This document shows, one piece after another, positions 1-9,117 of a DNA stretch of 59,511 bases. The notes under the pieces are model-generated. The model worked only from the letters and a program-made list of their open reading frames with translations. It had not been told where the DNA came from and did no database searches. Position numbers and translations under genes: made by a program. Origin of the DNA: Chromatiales bacterium (GTDB lineage Bacteria; Pseudomonadota; Gammaproteobacteria; Chromatiales; Chromatiaceae); NCBI GenBank assembly GCA_028278145.1, contig JANQEV010000029.1:1-59511 (forward strand). Reading direction: 5' to 3'. The stretch's first letter is position 1. Every line of letters begins with the position of its first letter.

Positions 1-308
1 GCGATAACACCCTGACCCTCGGCAAACAGATCCGGCAGTATGCCGGTATAGGCCACGTTGACCTTCTCTGCGCCATCGGTCACCACAAAACGCACGGTCA
101 ACTCCTGACCACGCTGCACACTGCCAGCTTCCACCAAGCCACCCAAACGAAAGATATGATCCTTTGGCGCCTTGTTCTGGGCCACTTCGGTAGGCGAGAA
201 GAAGTAAGAGAGATTACTGTCCAGGGCGTTAAATACCAGAAAAGCTGCCAGACCCAGACCCACCATGCCTGCCAGCAGAAAACCAAATCGCTTATGTCTT
301 GCCTTCAT
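1..308 (-). CDS. ccmE: Cytochrome c maturation protein CcmE, heme chaperone (3' end outside window)
   Basis: CcmE is the periplasmic, membrane-anchored heme chaperone that takes heme from CcmABCD and hands it to CcmF/H for attachment to apocytochromes. The visible 102 residues begin MKARHKRFGFLLAG, contain one N-terminal membrane anchor (about residues 8-27), and run into the family's beta-barrel (FSPTEV, FRLGGLVEAGSV). The C-terminal part with the heme-binding histidine lies beyond the left edge, so activity cannot be judged. The ATG overlaps the ccmD stop in an ATGA junction, which indicates translational coupling and fixes the start. Confidence 0.93.
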   Translation of the reverse strand, partial: MKARHKRFGFLLAGMVGLGLAAFLVFNALDSNLSYFFSPTEVAQNKAPKDHIFRLGGLVEAGSVQRGQELTVRFVVTDGAEKVNVAYTGILPDLFAEGQGVI

Positions 309-472
309 GAAACCTCTCCAACATTCAGCCTGGCCATACGTGCAATCCGTTTCAGGATGGCGCGACGGCGGCTTTTCAACAACATCGGCTCAATAACCAT
401 CAACAGCAGAGTGACGCCGAAAGAGCCCCATACATATAGGGCATAACCACCCATGTGAAAAAATTCAGCCAT
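305..472 (-). CDS. ccmD: Heme exporter protein CcmD
   Basis: This 55-residue protein is too short for most ORF callers. It begins MAEFFHMGGYALYVWGSFG, has one membrane helix (about residues 10-30) and a very basic tail (KSRRRAILKR), the normal CcmD plan. CcmD helps release holo-CcmE from the CcmABC complex. It starts 2 bp after the ccmC stop, and its TGA overlaps the ccmE ATG, so the gene order C-D-E is strictly coupled. Recognition rests on position, length and the N-terminal GGYALYVW pattern typical of CcmD. Confidence 0.9.
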   Translation of the reverse strand: MAEFFHMGGYALYVWGSFGVTLLLMVIEPMLLKSRRRAILKRIARMARLNVGEVS

Positions 473-474
473 GC

Positions 475-1224
475 TTATTGTACCTCCCCTTCCAGCTCAC
501 GCACCCAGGTAGTGTCGCGTTCCCGCTCCAGGATTATGCAACGCACACGCGCCAAAACCACAGCAATGGCATAGAACCAGAAACCAAAGGTCATAATCAA
601 CATGGTCCACAACATCACAGTCTCCATACTGGATTGACCACTTACAGTCACAGATGCTCCCTGATGCAGGGTATTCCACCATTGGACCGAGTAATAGATG
701 ATGGGGATATTAACCACACCAACTATGGCCAATATGGCCCCGGCCCGGTCGGCCCGGCGCGGATCGTCAATTGCAGACTGCAGTGCAATAAAGCCTAAAT
801 AGAGAAACAGCAGGATCAGCTCGGAAGTGAGGCGCGCATCCCACACCCACCAGGTACCCCACATGGGCTTGCCCCACAGCGCCCCGGTCCAGAGGGCCAC
901 GAAGGTGAACATGGCGCCGGTGGGGGCCAGGGCCGAGGCCATCATGGCCGATACCCGAGTATTGAACACCAGACCCAGTCCGGCCCATGCCGCCATTACC
1001 ACATAGATGAACATGGACATCCAGGCAGTCCCCACATGCACAAAGATAATGCGGTAGCCTTCTCCCTGCTTGTAATCGGTAGGGGCAACAAAAAAGCTCA
1101 TATACAGGCCTACTCCCAGCGTAATCACTGCCGCGGCAGTAAACCAAGGGATCAGGCGCCCAGCCAGCGGATAGAAGGTGGCAGGGGAGGAAAACTTGAA
1201 CCAGTTGACGATACGGGAACTCAT
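475..1224 (-). CDS. ccmC: Heme exporter/handling protein CcmC
   Basis: CcmC presents heme to CcmE at the periplasmic face of the inner membrane. The 249-residue protein shows six hydrophobic segments. The tryptophan-rich WWD motif (GTWWVWDARLTSE) lies at residues 123-135. Candidate flanking heme-ligand histidines are at about residue 63 (FVHVG) and 187 (TLHQG), matching the family. Length is normal. It lies 87 bp downstream of ccmB, a wider gap than elsewhere in the cluster, and 2 bp before ccmD. Confidence 0.96.
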   Translation of the reverse strand: MSSRIVNWFKFSSPATFYPLAGRLIPWFTAAAVITLGVGLYMSFFVAPTDYKQGEGYRIIFVHVGTAWMSMFIYVVMAAWAGLGLVFNTRVSAMMASALAPTGAMFTFVALWTGALWGKPMWGTWWVWDARLTSELILLFLYLGFIALQSAIDDPRRADRAGAILAIVGVVNIPIIYYSVQWWNTLHQGASVTVSGQSSMETVMLWTMLIMTFGFWFYAIAVVLARVRCIILERERDTTWVRELEGEVQ

Positions 1225-1311
1225 TAATTAATCCAGTTGTACAACATCAGTTGTGTATGATTATTTGCGGCCTACTTGGTTCCGCTCTTGTTTCATTTAA
1301 ATAAACCATTA

Positions 1312-1980
1312 CTACTCTACCGATACCCGCAGAGCTGCAGCCGCCGCCAATGGGGCGAAAAATAGTGCCATCACCAATATTGCCGCCAACATGGAGATAT
1401 GTCCCTCTCCACCCAGTCCGGATACGGTTGCCTCCACCGCCCCGGCACCAAAAATCAGAACCGGTATGGTCAGGGGCAGTACCAGCAGGGAGACCAGCAC
1501 ACCACCACCTCGCAGCCCCAGGGTCAGGGCGGCACCGATGGCACCAATCAGGCTCAGGGCCGGTGTGCCCAGCAGCAGGGTAATCACCAACACCCGGAGT
1601 CCGTCCAGCGAGAGGTCATATTGTATACCGAGGACCGGCGCCATCAAAACCAGTGGCACACCGGTTACCAGCCAGTGAGCTGTAACCTTCCCCAAAACCA
1701 GCAGGGATAATGGTTGCGGTGTCAGTAGCATCTGCTCCAGGGCACCATCGGCATAATCGATGGCGAACAGGCGCTCCAGAGCCAGCATGGAGGCCAGCAG
1801 GGCTGCCACCCACACCACGCCCGGCGCAATCAGGCGCAGGGTATTCATTTCCGGCCCTATTCCCAGGGGAAACAGGCTCACCACGATGACAAAAAAGAAC
1901 AGGATGGTGAGGACATCCGAGCGCCGGCGCATGGCCAGGATCAGATCCCGCTTCACGATGGCCAGGAAGGTCTCAAACAC
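1312..1980 (-). CDS. ccmB: Heme exporter membrane subunit CcmB
   Basis: CcmB is the membrane subunit of the CcmAB ABC transporter, whose ATPase activity releases heme-loaded CcmE from CcmC. The 222-residue protein has six hydrophobic segments and the usual N-terminus (FLAIVKRDLILAMRRRSD). Its start overlaps the 3' end of ccmA by 8 bp, consistent with coupled translation. Length is normal for the family. Confidence 0.95.
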   Translation of the reverse strand: MFETFLAIVKRDLILAMRRRSDVLTILFFFVIVVSLFPLGIGPEMNTLRLIAPGVVWVAALLASMLALERLFAIDYADGALEQMLLTPQPLSLLVLGKVTAHWLVTGVPLVLMAPVLGIQYDLSLDGLRVLVITLLLGTPALSLIGAIGAALTLGLRGGGVLVSLLVLPLTIPVLIFGAGAVEATVSGLGGEGHISMLAAILVMALFFAPLAAAAALRVSVE

Positions 1981-2611
1981 AGCCCTGTCCTCCCTTTCCC
2001 AACTGCAGTTGCTTGACCTGTCCTGCGGTCAGTTCCACTTCCTGGTGAGTGGTAAGAAAGGCCATGCCACCCCGGTCCAGGTGCTCGCGAATCACCTGCT
2101 GCAGCATCTCAACCGCTGCTTTATCCAGAGCGGTGAAAGGCTCATCCAGAATCCACAGCCTTGCCTGGTGTGCCAGCAAACGGGCCAGTGCCACCCGTCG
2201 CTTCTGTCCCTGGGACAGTACCTGGGTTGGCAGGTCCTCAAACCCATGCAGGCCGATACGCTTCAGGGCATCCCAGGCCTGCTCCTCAGTTATATGCACC
2301 CCATCCAGGGTAGAGAGTACGCGCAGGTTTTCCAGTGCGGTGAGATCGTCTTTGATGCCGTTCTTGTGGCCGATGTAGAGCACCTCACGGGTGTACTCCT
2401 CACTCAGCTCCCGAATTGGCTCCCCATCCCAGCGGATCTCCCCTTCAGTTGGCTGTAGCAGGCCGCAAATCGCCCGCATCAGGGTGGTCTTGCCACTGCC
2501 GTTGTGGCCATACAGGTACAGCAACTCTCCCTTGCTCAAGGAAAAGGAGAGATTGGTGAACAACCTGCGGTCACCACGTACACATTCAAGATCCACAACT
2601 TCTAACATCAA
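1973..2611 (-). CDS. ccmA: Heme exporter ATP-binding subunit CcmA
   Basis: This is the ABC ATPase that energises the Ccm system I heme-handling complex in the cytoplasm. Within 212 residues it shows Walker A GHNGSGKTT (about 35-43), the ABC signature LSQGQKRR and Walker B LWILDEPF. It is the first gene of the visible ccmABCDE order. It is divergent from rdgB across 171 bp, so the operon promoter should lie between them. Confidence 0.96.
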   Translation of the reverse strand: MMLEVVDLECVRGDRRLFTNLSFSLSKGELLYLYGHNGSGKTTLMRAICGLLQPTEGEIRWDGEPIRELSEEYTREVLYIGHKNGIKDDLTALENLRVLSTLDGVHITEEQAWDALKRIGLHGFEDLPTQVLSQGQKRRVALARLLAHQARLWILDEPFTALDKAAVEMLQQVIREHLDRGGMAFLTTHQEVELTAGQVKQLQLGKGGQGCV

Positions 2612-2782
2612 TATGATTTTATTTAATAATTTGTAAATGGGGCCAGATTGTACACATGCGGTGACCTGTTTCCCACACTGCTGGGGGTTGATGGGCCAAA
2701 AATCACCCTAATCACGGCCAAATAACTGCCTTGGAGCAGGAAAACGGTTAGAATCCAGCAAATTTTATTTGAGAAGCGAAAT

Positions 2783-3391
2783 ATGGCACACAATCATCAG
2801 GGTGAAAGAGTGGTACTTGCCAGCAATAATGCCGGCAAGGTAAGAGAGATCAACCAACTGCTACAGGACCAGCAGATCCAGGTCATACCCCAACGCGAGT
2901 TCCAGATCGAGGATATCGAGGAGACCGGTCTCAGCTTCGTGGAAAACGCCATCCTCAAGGCCCGTCATGCCGCTAAAGAGAGTGGCCTGGCAGCTATTGC
3001 AGATGACTCCGGTCTGGAGGTAGATGCCCTGAAGGGTGCCCCCGGTATCTACTCTGCCCGCTATGCCGGCCCTGGCTGCAATGACCAGGACAATAACAAC
3101 AAACTGCTGGAGAGCCTCAGGGATGTCCCGGAAGATGAACGCAGCGCCCGCTTCCAGTGCCTGATGGTGTATATGCGCCATGCTGACGACCCTACCCCAA
3201 TCATCTGCCAGGGTACCTGGGAGGGACGAATCGTCCTGCAACCCCAGGGGGATAACGGCTTTGGCTATGACCCGCTGTTCTTCGTTCCTCAGGAGAACTG
3301 CACCTCAGCCCAATTGAGCCCAGAGATCAAAAACCGCCTCAGCCACCGCGGACAAGCCTTGAATAAGCTACTCACAGCCCTTTCAGCCTGA
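2783..3391 (+). CDS. rdgB: Non-canonical purine NTP pyrophosphatase (dITP/XTP), RdgB/HAM1 family
   Basis: RdgB hydrolyses dITP, XTP and related deaminated purine nucleotides to monophosphates, keeping them out of DNA and RNA. The 202-residue protein begins with the nucleotide-binding segment [12 protein letters not shown]. It contains the catalytic [20 protein letters not shown] and GFGYDPLF motifs typical of the family. The ATG at 2783 follows an AGAAGCGAA purine run. It is monocistronic here; hemW, a common neighbour, is absent. Confidence 0.95.
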   Translation: MAHNHQGERVVLASNNAGKVREINQLLQDQQIQVIPQREFQIEDIEETGLSFVENAILKARHAAKESGLAAIADDSGLEVDALKGAPGIYSARYAGPGCNDQDNNNKLLESLRDVPEDERSARFQCLMVYMRHADDPTPIICQGTWEGRIVLQPQGDNGFGYDPLFFVPQENCTSAQLSPEIKNRLSHRGQALNKLLTALSA

Positions 3392-3598
3392 CCCGGTTCA
3401 GGTCTATGCTTGGCGCAACCTGACCAGTTCAGGGTTACGCCATTACGGAAGATTACCGCTACCACCCTGGTGGGACTGATCGGTGATCTGACCAGCCAGC
3501 TCCCGGCCTATAATAAAACATTCATAAAAAAATCATGATGTTGCAACAATCCAAACTCATACTAATCATCCCAAATAACCATATTGATGGAATAAGAG

Positions 3599-3988
3599 AT
3601 GATTTTGGAAAAACGCTACCACAAACGTATGAGTGTATATATGGATGTCCATATCATGCATCGCGGCCGCCATATCCAGGCAACAGCAGATAACATCACC
3701 CCTTACGGCATGTTTCTGTCCACCAACAACCTAACCGTACCCAAGGGGATGCAACTGGAGTTATCCATTTCCATTAATGACTCCATACAACAGATTACGG
3801 GACTTGTCGTTTGGTCCACCCCAAACTCTATTGGCATCATATTCACCTGCCCCCAGCATGAGTTGTATACCACTGCTGAATCCTGCGCCAGCCTGAAAAA
3901 CCAGGCCAAGCCACATACGACCGACTCATCAACCATAATCCCCAAACACCTGCTGTTCCCACCCGAGCTTCACACCTCCTCCAGATAG
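3599..3988 (+). CDS. PilZ-domain protein, putative c-di-GMP binder
   Basis: This is a 129-residue soluble protein. The N-terminus KRYHKRMSVYMDV resembles the PilZ RxxxR arginine switch, with Lys/Arg spacing RYHKR. ADNITPYGMFL resembles the D/NxSxxG motif, followed by beta strands ending in GIIF. PilZ domains bind cyclic di-GMP and tune motility or exopolysaccharide output. The second motif is imperfect (NIT instead of xSx), so ligand binding is uncertain. No diguanylate cyclase or pilus gene is adjacent. Confidence 0.7.
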   Translation: MILEKRYHKRMSVYMDVHIMHRGRHIQATADNITPYGMFLSTNNLTVPKGMQLELSISINDSIQQITGLVVWSTPNSIGIIFTCPQHELYTTAESCASLKNQAKPHTTDSSTIIPKHLLFPPELHTSSR

Positions 3989-4161
3989 TCCCCACACTTC
4001 ACAAACTCAGAAGATCATCAGCAACTGGCCCACACGCTTCCCGTAGCAGTTGCTATGCTCTGTGTTATGGGGTGTAAACATAAACACCCTCGTTCAGCTG
4101 TTGTTCAGCAAAATTATATAAGACTAAGAGTCACTAACCAGGCAAAGACCAGGAGTGAATC

Positions 4162-4428
4162 ATGCTACGATCAACAACCCTCATTGTACCGGCAGGCCTG
4201 CTTGGCCTACTGCTGGTAACCACCCAACTCCAGGCAGAGCCAGCTGCTAAATCGGCTGACGGAATGGCCCAAGAGAGCCAGAAGCAGCTTTCAGACGACA
4301 GGGATAGCCCACCGCAACAGATGAACTCTGACAATTCAATGGACAGTTCTCAGCAGCGGGACGCCATTGCCCGGGAAAAGGCCAAAGAGATCATATTGCA
4401 GATGGAGAAAAAACTGGGCACACAGTAG
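4162..4428 (+). CDS. Small secreted hydrophilic protein, unknown
   Basis: This is an 88-residue product preceded by an AGGAG ribosome-binding site. A signal peptide (LLGLLLVTTQLQA, cleavage near residue 25) is followed by a Gln/Ser/Asp-rich low-complexity segment. A charged C-terminal helix (REKAKEIILQMEKK) ends it. No family is recognised. It lies 56 bp upstream of the Sel1/peptidoglycan-binding protein and may share its transcript, which would suggest an envelope role; that is inference only. Confidence 0.65.
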   Translation: MLRSTTLIVPAGLLGLLLVTTQLQAEPAAKSADGMAQESQKQLSDDRDSPPQQMNSDNSMDSSQQRDAIAREKAKEIILQMEKKLGTQ

Positions 4429-4484
4429 ATAACTTGAACGCTGCGCACACACTCCATCCAGAACGCCCTGAGAGGGAAGTAAAA

Positions 4485-5912
4485 ATGAAAAAAACCTTAC
4501 TCACTCTTTTACTGTTACTGTTTAGCCAGATATCAGTTGCTGATTTCAGTAGCGCACTGGATGCATATCAGCGTGGTGAATTACGCAATGCCGCCAACCA
4601 GTTTAAGACCCTGGCCAAACGCAATGATGCCGATGCCCAGTACATGCTGGGGTATATGTACGCCCTGGGTGAGGGAGTGACACAGGATTATGTGCAGTCC
4701 CACAAGTGGCTGAATTTAGCTGCATCCCAAGGCAAGGATGGCGCCAGGTCAGCGCGTGACAAGGTGGCACGTCGTATGTCACGCAGCCAGATCAACCGAG
4801 CCCAGCAACTGGCCAGAAACTGGAAGCCTATCCCCACCAGGATTCCCCCCGGTTTTGCGGCGGACACTGCAGGCTTAAAGGATAATCCCTATGCCAGTTC
4901 CAGAGACACGGTCAGAAACGTGCAACGACGCCTGAGAGAACTTGGCTATAGCCCTGGTCCTGCAGATGGGGCAGCAGGAAGGCTGACCCGCAATGCCATT
5001 CGCCAGTATCAGATTGATAACCATCTGACTGTAAACGGCCAGGTTACCCGTGAATTGGTAAAGCATCTGTTACCAAACTACATAGCACCTGCCCCTGCCT
5101 GGATGTATCCAAGAGTGTGGAAAGTTCCTGCAACCAAACAGAGCAGTGAGACCAAGGCTTTAATCAGTGAACTACAAGACCTGATCAAAAGAATTAAAAG
5201 TAATAGGGCTGCAGATCGTTGGGTTCTCAGAGAGCTGCGGCAACTGGTGAAAAAGAACCAACGCAACTGGTCCCGCCTGCTGATGCATGAGAGGTTCACG
5301 CGCAGGTTGTACCGCTTGAATCGAAACTGGGAAATAACATCGGGACGCTTCCATGTGCAATCTGGACGCGGGCTGCAAAGCAACGCTATGGTTACATATT
5401 CCTCTCGTGATGATCAGGGCAAAGAGATCGCTGCTATCTTGCTCAACTCCCTTCTCGGCGGCGACAACCGTCATACGAGAAAACGCCGGATAGCACAGAT
5501 TATCACCCACAAAAAAATCACCAACGCCTTTGCTGTAAGGGCCAGATTCGGCTCCATAGATGACGACAGCCGCATCAGCCTGATGCTGAGCCGGGGACGT
5601 GATAAAGATACGGGCTATCGCTTGGTACTCAATACCGAGGGCAAACGGGATGACGTAAATCTGGTACGGGTAACCCGGCATGGCAGAACCGTAATCAACA
5701 GCTATACCGGCAGATTGAGACTGGATGACGGGGCAGATCATAACCTGGAGTGGACCCGTGACCGCTACGGCAGAATGGTCGTTGCCATTGATGGACGGGA
5801 GCTGTTCCATGTCTCCAATTCAGACATACGCAAGGGATTCAGTCAGTTCAGCATCACCAATATCGGTGGCAACTATCTGTTGCGTGAACTTATGCTGCTG
5901 GATGCCGGATAG
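4485..5912 (+). CDS. Secreted Sel1-like / peptidoglycan-binding / LamG-like multidomain protein
   Basis: The start chosen at 4485 gives a clean signal peptide (MKKTLLTLLLLLFSQISVA) preceded by GGGAAGT; an upstream in-frame start at 4434 would bury it. After the signal come Sel1-type TPR-like repeats (about residues 25-95, AQYMLGYMYALGEGV). A peptidoglycan-binding domain follows (about 145-205, VQRRLRELGYSPGPADG). A basic central region leads to a C-terminal jelly-roll/LamG or DUF1080-like region (about 290-475, with DGRELFHVSN). The 475-residue architecture points to a periplasmic cell-wall-associated protein. No catalytic motif is visible. Confidence 0.75.
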   Translation: MKKTLLTLLLLLFSQISVADFSSALDAYQRGELRNAANQFKTLAKRNDADAQYMLGYMYALGEGVTQDYVQSHKWLNLAASQGKDGARSARDKVARRMSRSQINRAQQLARNWKPIPTRIPPGFAADTAGLKDNPYASSRDTVRNVQRRLRELGYSPGPADGAAGRLTRNAIRQYQIDNHLTVNGQVTRELVKHLLPNYIAPAPAWMYPRVWKVPATKQSSETKALISELQDLIKRIKSNRAADRWVLRELRQLVKKNQRNWSRLLMHERFTRRLYRLNRNWEITSGRFHVQSGRGLQSNAMVTYSSRDDQGKEIAAILLNSLLGGDNRHTRKRRIAQIITHKKITNAFAVRARFGSIDDDSRISLMLSRGRDKDTGYRLVLNTEGKRDDVNLVRVTRHGRTVINSYTGRLRLDDGADHNLEWTRDRYGRMVVAIDGRELFHVSNSDIRKGFSQFSITNIGGNYLLRELMLLDAG

Positions 5913-5918
5913 GACGAG

Positions 5919-5957
5919 ATAATCTGGTGCAGGGGATTACAACCTGCACCAGATTAT
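5919..5957 (+). terminator. Perfect 15-bp hairpin after the Sel1/PG-binding gene
   Basis: ATAATCTGGTGCAGG at 5919-5933 pairs perfectly with 5943-5957, leaving a 9-nt loop. It starts 7 bp after the stop codon at 5912. It lacks a T-tract because the inverted-repeat element begins immediately after it at a TA dinucleotide, so its terminator function may be compromised. Confidence 0.6.
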
Positions 5958-5959
5958 TA

Positions 5960-6127
5960 GGGCCTGTTAGCACGAATCCAATAGGCCCTGTTACTTTTGA
6001 AAAAGCGCCAATCTAGGCGCGAGGAGTGATGTTTGGTTATTCCAAATGAACAACGAGCAACAACGAGTGGCGCTTTTTCAAGCGTAACCCGAAGGGCTGG
6101 GGCTATTGGATTCGTGCTAACAGGCCC
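5960..6127. mobile_element. MITE-like inverted-repeat element, copy 1 (168 bp)
   Basis: Perfect 25-bp terminal inverted repeats, starting GGGCCTGTTAGCACGAAT, lie at 5960-5984 and 6103-6127. They are flanked by TA on each side (5958-5959 and 6128-6129), as expected for a TA target duplication. A second internal inverted repeat pairs the segments around GAAAAAGCGCCA and TGGCGCTTTTTC, so the whole element can fold on itself. It encodes nothing. A related copy lies at 25543-25806. The TA target suggests mobilisation by an IS630/Tc1-mariner type transposase, which is inference. Confidence 0.8.
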
Positions 6128-6142
6128 TAGTAACACTTGGTT

Positions 6143-6862
6143 TTATGAATTTACCTGTTCTGCCACCACTTCCAGGTTGGCATGGCGCACATCTACACCC
6201 TTGACCAGAAACAGCACATAGCCAGCGATATTCTTGGCATGGCCGCCTATGCGCTCAATAGCGCGCAGTCCCAACACGGTTTCCACCACATGGCCCACGC
6301 TGCGCGAATCCTCCATGATAAATGTGGACAGGTGGCGCAGTGCAGATTTGAAATCACTGTACAGTTCATCATTCATCTTTATCACTTCCAGTGCGATATC
6401 CAGATCAGGTCCATCAAATGACTGCAGTGACATGTTCAACATCTCATCCACCATTTCAACCATTTTCAGGATATCACGGACGATCTGAGGGTTGGGTCCA
6501 GCAGATTGTCCATCATAGAAATGGAGTGTCATCTTGGCGATCTTTCTAGCCTCATCCCCTACCCGTTCCAGGTCGGTGACAATCTTGCCCACAGTTAGGA
6601 TCTCGCGCAAATCCCTGGCTACCGGCTGCCGCTTTGCAATCAGGTGCACAATCTCATCACTGGCCTGGACATCCAGGTCATTTACCTCCTCATCCCTTTC
6701 TATCACCGCTTCGGCTAATACCACGTCCTCTGTCTCCAGAGACTGTGCGGCACGATATAGCTGCTCCCTGACCAGGTCCCCAATCAATATCACCAGACCA
6801 TGGAGATGGTTCATCTCGCAGTTATAGCGTTTGACTGTATGTCCATCGGTCATCTCATTCAT
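6143..6862 (-). CDS. phoU: Phosphate signalling complex protein PhoU
   Basis: PhoU is a cytoplasmic protein that links the PstSCAB transporter to PhoR and represses the Pho regulon when phosphate is plentiful. The 239-residue protein has two PhoU three-helix repeats with the metal-cluster type ExxxD segments (VIERDEEVNDLD and RVGDEARKIAKM). It is last in pstS-C-A-B-phoU, 18 bp after pstB. The inverted-repeat element begins 15 bp beyond its stop. Confidence 0.95.
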   Translation of the reverse strand: MNEMTDGHTVKRYNCEMNHLHGLVILIGDLVREQLYRAAQSLETEDVVLAEAVIERDEEVNDLDVQASDEIVHLIAKRQPVARDLREILTVGKIVTDLERVGDEARKIAKMTLHFYDGQSAGPNPQIVRDILKMVEMVDEMLNMSLQSFDGPDLDIALEVIKMNDELYSDFKSALRHLSTFIMEDSRSVGHVVETVLGLRAIERIGGHAKNIAGYVLFLVKGVDVRHANLEVVAEQVNS

Positions 6863-6880
6863 ATCAATATTCTCCCAGGC

Positions 6881-7765
6881 TCAGCCAAAGCGTCCCGTTA
6901 TATAGTCTTCTGTCAGCGGATGTCTGGGATTGGTAAAGATCTGATCTGTGTCGCCAATTTCAATCAGATCACCCAGGTGAAAATAGGCCGTGCGCTGTGA
7001 TACACGTGCTGCCTGCTGCATGGAGTGAGTAACGATGGCAATGGTGTACTGCTCACGCAACTCATCGATCAGCTCCTCGATCTTGGCAGTTGCAATAGGA
7101 TCCAAGGCAGAACAGGGCTCATCCATCAATACAATCTCTGGGTTGACCGCAATGGCACGGGCAATACACAGCCGCTGCTGCTGGCCACCAGACAACCCGG
7201 TTCCCGGCTGATCCAGTCGATCCTTTACCTCATTCCAAAGACCAGCCTTGGTGAGTGAGGTAACGACGATCTCATCCATATCTGTCTTATTGGTGGCAAT
7301 ACCATGGATACGGGGACCATAGGCCACATTGTCATATATGGACTTGGGAAACGGGTTTGGTTTTTGAAATACCATACCGATACGTGACCGCAGAGATACC
7401 ACATCCAGATCCGGATGGTAGATATCCTCACCATCCAGTTTGATATCACCAGTGACCCGACAACCATCTATGGTGTCGTTCATACGGTTGATGCAGCGCA
7501 GAAAGGTGGACTTGCCACATCCGGAAGGTCCGATCATGGCCACGACCTGCCGTTTACCGATATCCAGGCTTACATCCATGATCGCCTGCTCTGCTCCATA
7601 GAAGACATTGACATTCCGAAGGGTCATACGTGGATCATCCACAAAGGCTTCACCCACTGTAGTTCTGTCGTCCCGTGAAATGGTGTTCTGCACTTCAACT
7701 TTGATCGGCTCAATCACACCTGGTTTGATAAGACCTACACTTGATGACTCAATAATTGTGTCCAT
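6881..7765 (-). CDS. pstB: Phosphate ABC transporter ATP-binding protein PstB
   Basis: PstB powers high-affinity phosphate import. The 294-residue protein shows Walker [10 protein letters not shown] (about residues 79-87), signature LSGGQQQR and Walker [12 protein letters not shown]. About 45 residues precede the ABC core, longer than in E. coli PstB, which suggests either a genuine N-terminal extension or a later start. It lies between pstA and phoU on the same strand. Confidence 0.96.
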   Translation of the reverse strand: MDTIIESSSVGLIKPGVIEPIKVEVQNTISRDDRTTVGEAFVDDPRMTLRNVNVFYGAEQAIMDVSLDIGKRQVVAMIGPSGCGKSTFLRCINRMNDTIDGCRVTGDIKLDGEDIYHPDLDVVSLRSRIGMVFQKPNPFPKSIYDNVAYGPRIHGIATNKTDMDEIVVTSLTKAGLWNEVKDRLDQPGTGLSGGQQQRLCIARAIAVNPEIVLMDEPCSALDPIATAKIEELIDELREQYTIAIVTHSMQQAARVSQRTAYFHLGDLIEIGDTDQIFTNPRHPLTEDYITGRFG

Positions 7766-7797
7766 AAACCTGTTCCTTCTAGCAATAAATGCGGCGT

Positions 7798-9117
7798 CTA
7801 CCAGCGCCTCTCAAATTTCTTACGCAGTATCACTGCCAGGGCATTCATAGAGACCAGAAATCCCAGCAGCAACATGATGGCGGCAGAGGTCCGCTCCACA
7901 AAGGCCCGCTCCGGGCTGTCTGCCCACAGATAGATCTGTACCGGCATCACCGTTGATGGATCAGTGATGCTGCCTGGGATATCCACAATGAAGGCCACCA
8001 TGCCGATCATCAGCAGTGGGGCTGACTCACCCAGGGCCTGAGCCATGCCGATAATGGTACCGGTAAGCATGCCAGGCATAGCCAGGGGCAATACATGGTG
8101 GAACACCATCTGCATTCGGGATGCACCCAAACCCAGTGCAGCCTCACGAATCGAGGGCGGCACCGATTTTAGTGCAGCACGGGAGGCAATAATGATGGTG
8201 GGCAGCGTCATCAGGGTCAGTACCAGGCCACCCACCACTGGAGCCGAACGTGGCAGGCCAAAAAAGTTGATAAATACCGCCAGACCCAACAGGCCAAATA
8301 CAATGGATGGCACTGCAGCAAGGTTATTGATATTTACCTCAATCAGGTCGGTCCAGCGGTTAACCGGCGCAAACTCCTCCAGGTACACCGCTGCAGCCAC
8401 ACCAATGGGAAAAGAGAGACATAGCGTCACCAGAAGGGTGAACATGGAGCCCACAGCCGCACCCCAGATACCGGCCAGTTCCGGCTCACGGGAATCACCA
8501 GCGGTAAAGAATATTGTGTTGAATGCTGACCTTATTCTGCCTTGAGATGTCAGCTCATCCAGCCACTCCAGTTGCTGATCCTTTACCCTGCGTTCCGACT
8601 CAGGTTTGCTGCGGTCAATATGCCCCTTTACCAGCATATCGATATCATCATCTGCAGGAACCCAAAGCTTCACAGTGCTACCAATCAGATCAGGATTTGC
8701 CATCACCATATCCTGCAGTTGAAAGGCTGCACCGGAGCTGACCATCTCATACAGCTTGCGTTTATCCCTGCGCCCCTTCACCTCGGGAAAGGTATTGCGC
8801 AAGGAACGCTTAACCAGTCCACCGTAGTCGGCAACTGACAACACCTCTGGATCACGAGAAACCTCGGGATCAATATCGGCCTGCTCCAGCTGCACCTCAA
8901 GCTGGACCTCGGTCTGCCAGAAGGCAGAATAGCCATTAGATACTATGCTCCCCAGCAAAAGAGCAATGAACAGCAGCCCGGTCATGACCGCAGCCAAACC
9001 CAAACGCCGAAACCTGCGCTCTTTGGCATAACGCTGAGCCAGGCCAGCCTGAACCTTCTCCATGCTGGTTAGACGTTCTACTCCATTGTTCTGAATCTGA
9101 TTATTCATACTGTTCAC
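7798..9117 (-). CDS. pstA: Phosphate ABC transporter permease PstA
   Basis: This is an inner-membrane permease subunit of the phosphate importer. At 439 residues it belongs to the long form: an N-terminal cytoplasmic segment and one TM helix (about 38-62), then a large periplasmic insert (about 65-195). The conserved MetI-like permease core follows, with the [12 protein letters not shown] coupling motif. The start overlaps the pstC 3' end by 17 bp, indicating coupling. Confidence 0.94.
   Translation of the reverse strand: MNSMNNQIQNNGVERLTSMEKVQAGLAQRYAKERRFRRLGLAAVMTGLLFIALLLGSIVSNGYSAFWQTEVQLEVQLEQADIDPEVSRDPEVLSVADYGGLVKRSLRNTFPEVKGRRDKRKLYEMVSSGAAFQLQDMVMANPDLIGSTVKLWVPADDDIDMLVKGHIDRSKPESERRVKDQQLEWLDELTSQGRIRSAFNTIFFTAGDSREPELAGIWGAAVGSMFTLLVTLCLSFPIGVAAAVYLEEFAPVNRWTDLIEVNINNLAAVPSIVFGLLGLAVFINFFGLPRSAPVVGGLVLTLMTLPTIIIASRAALKSVPPSIREAALGLGASRMQMVFHHVLPLAMPGMLTGTIIGMAQALGESAPLLMIGMVAFIVDIPGSITDPSTVMPVQIYLWADSPERAFVERTSAAIMLLLGFLVSMNALAVILRKKFERRW

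Noticed and set aside
3392..3530. Possible gene remnant after rdgB
   Set aside because: A short frame (VYAWRNLTSSGLRHYG) is visible, but it matches nothing I can name and has no start.
6033..6221. 62-residue plus-strand frame
   Set aside because: Runs through the inverted-repeat element into phoU antisense; a near-identical peptide arises in copy 2 only because the repeat is shared.
8045..8545. 166-residue plus-strand frame inside pstA
   Set aside because: Antisense shadow of the PstA permease core.
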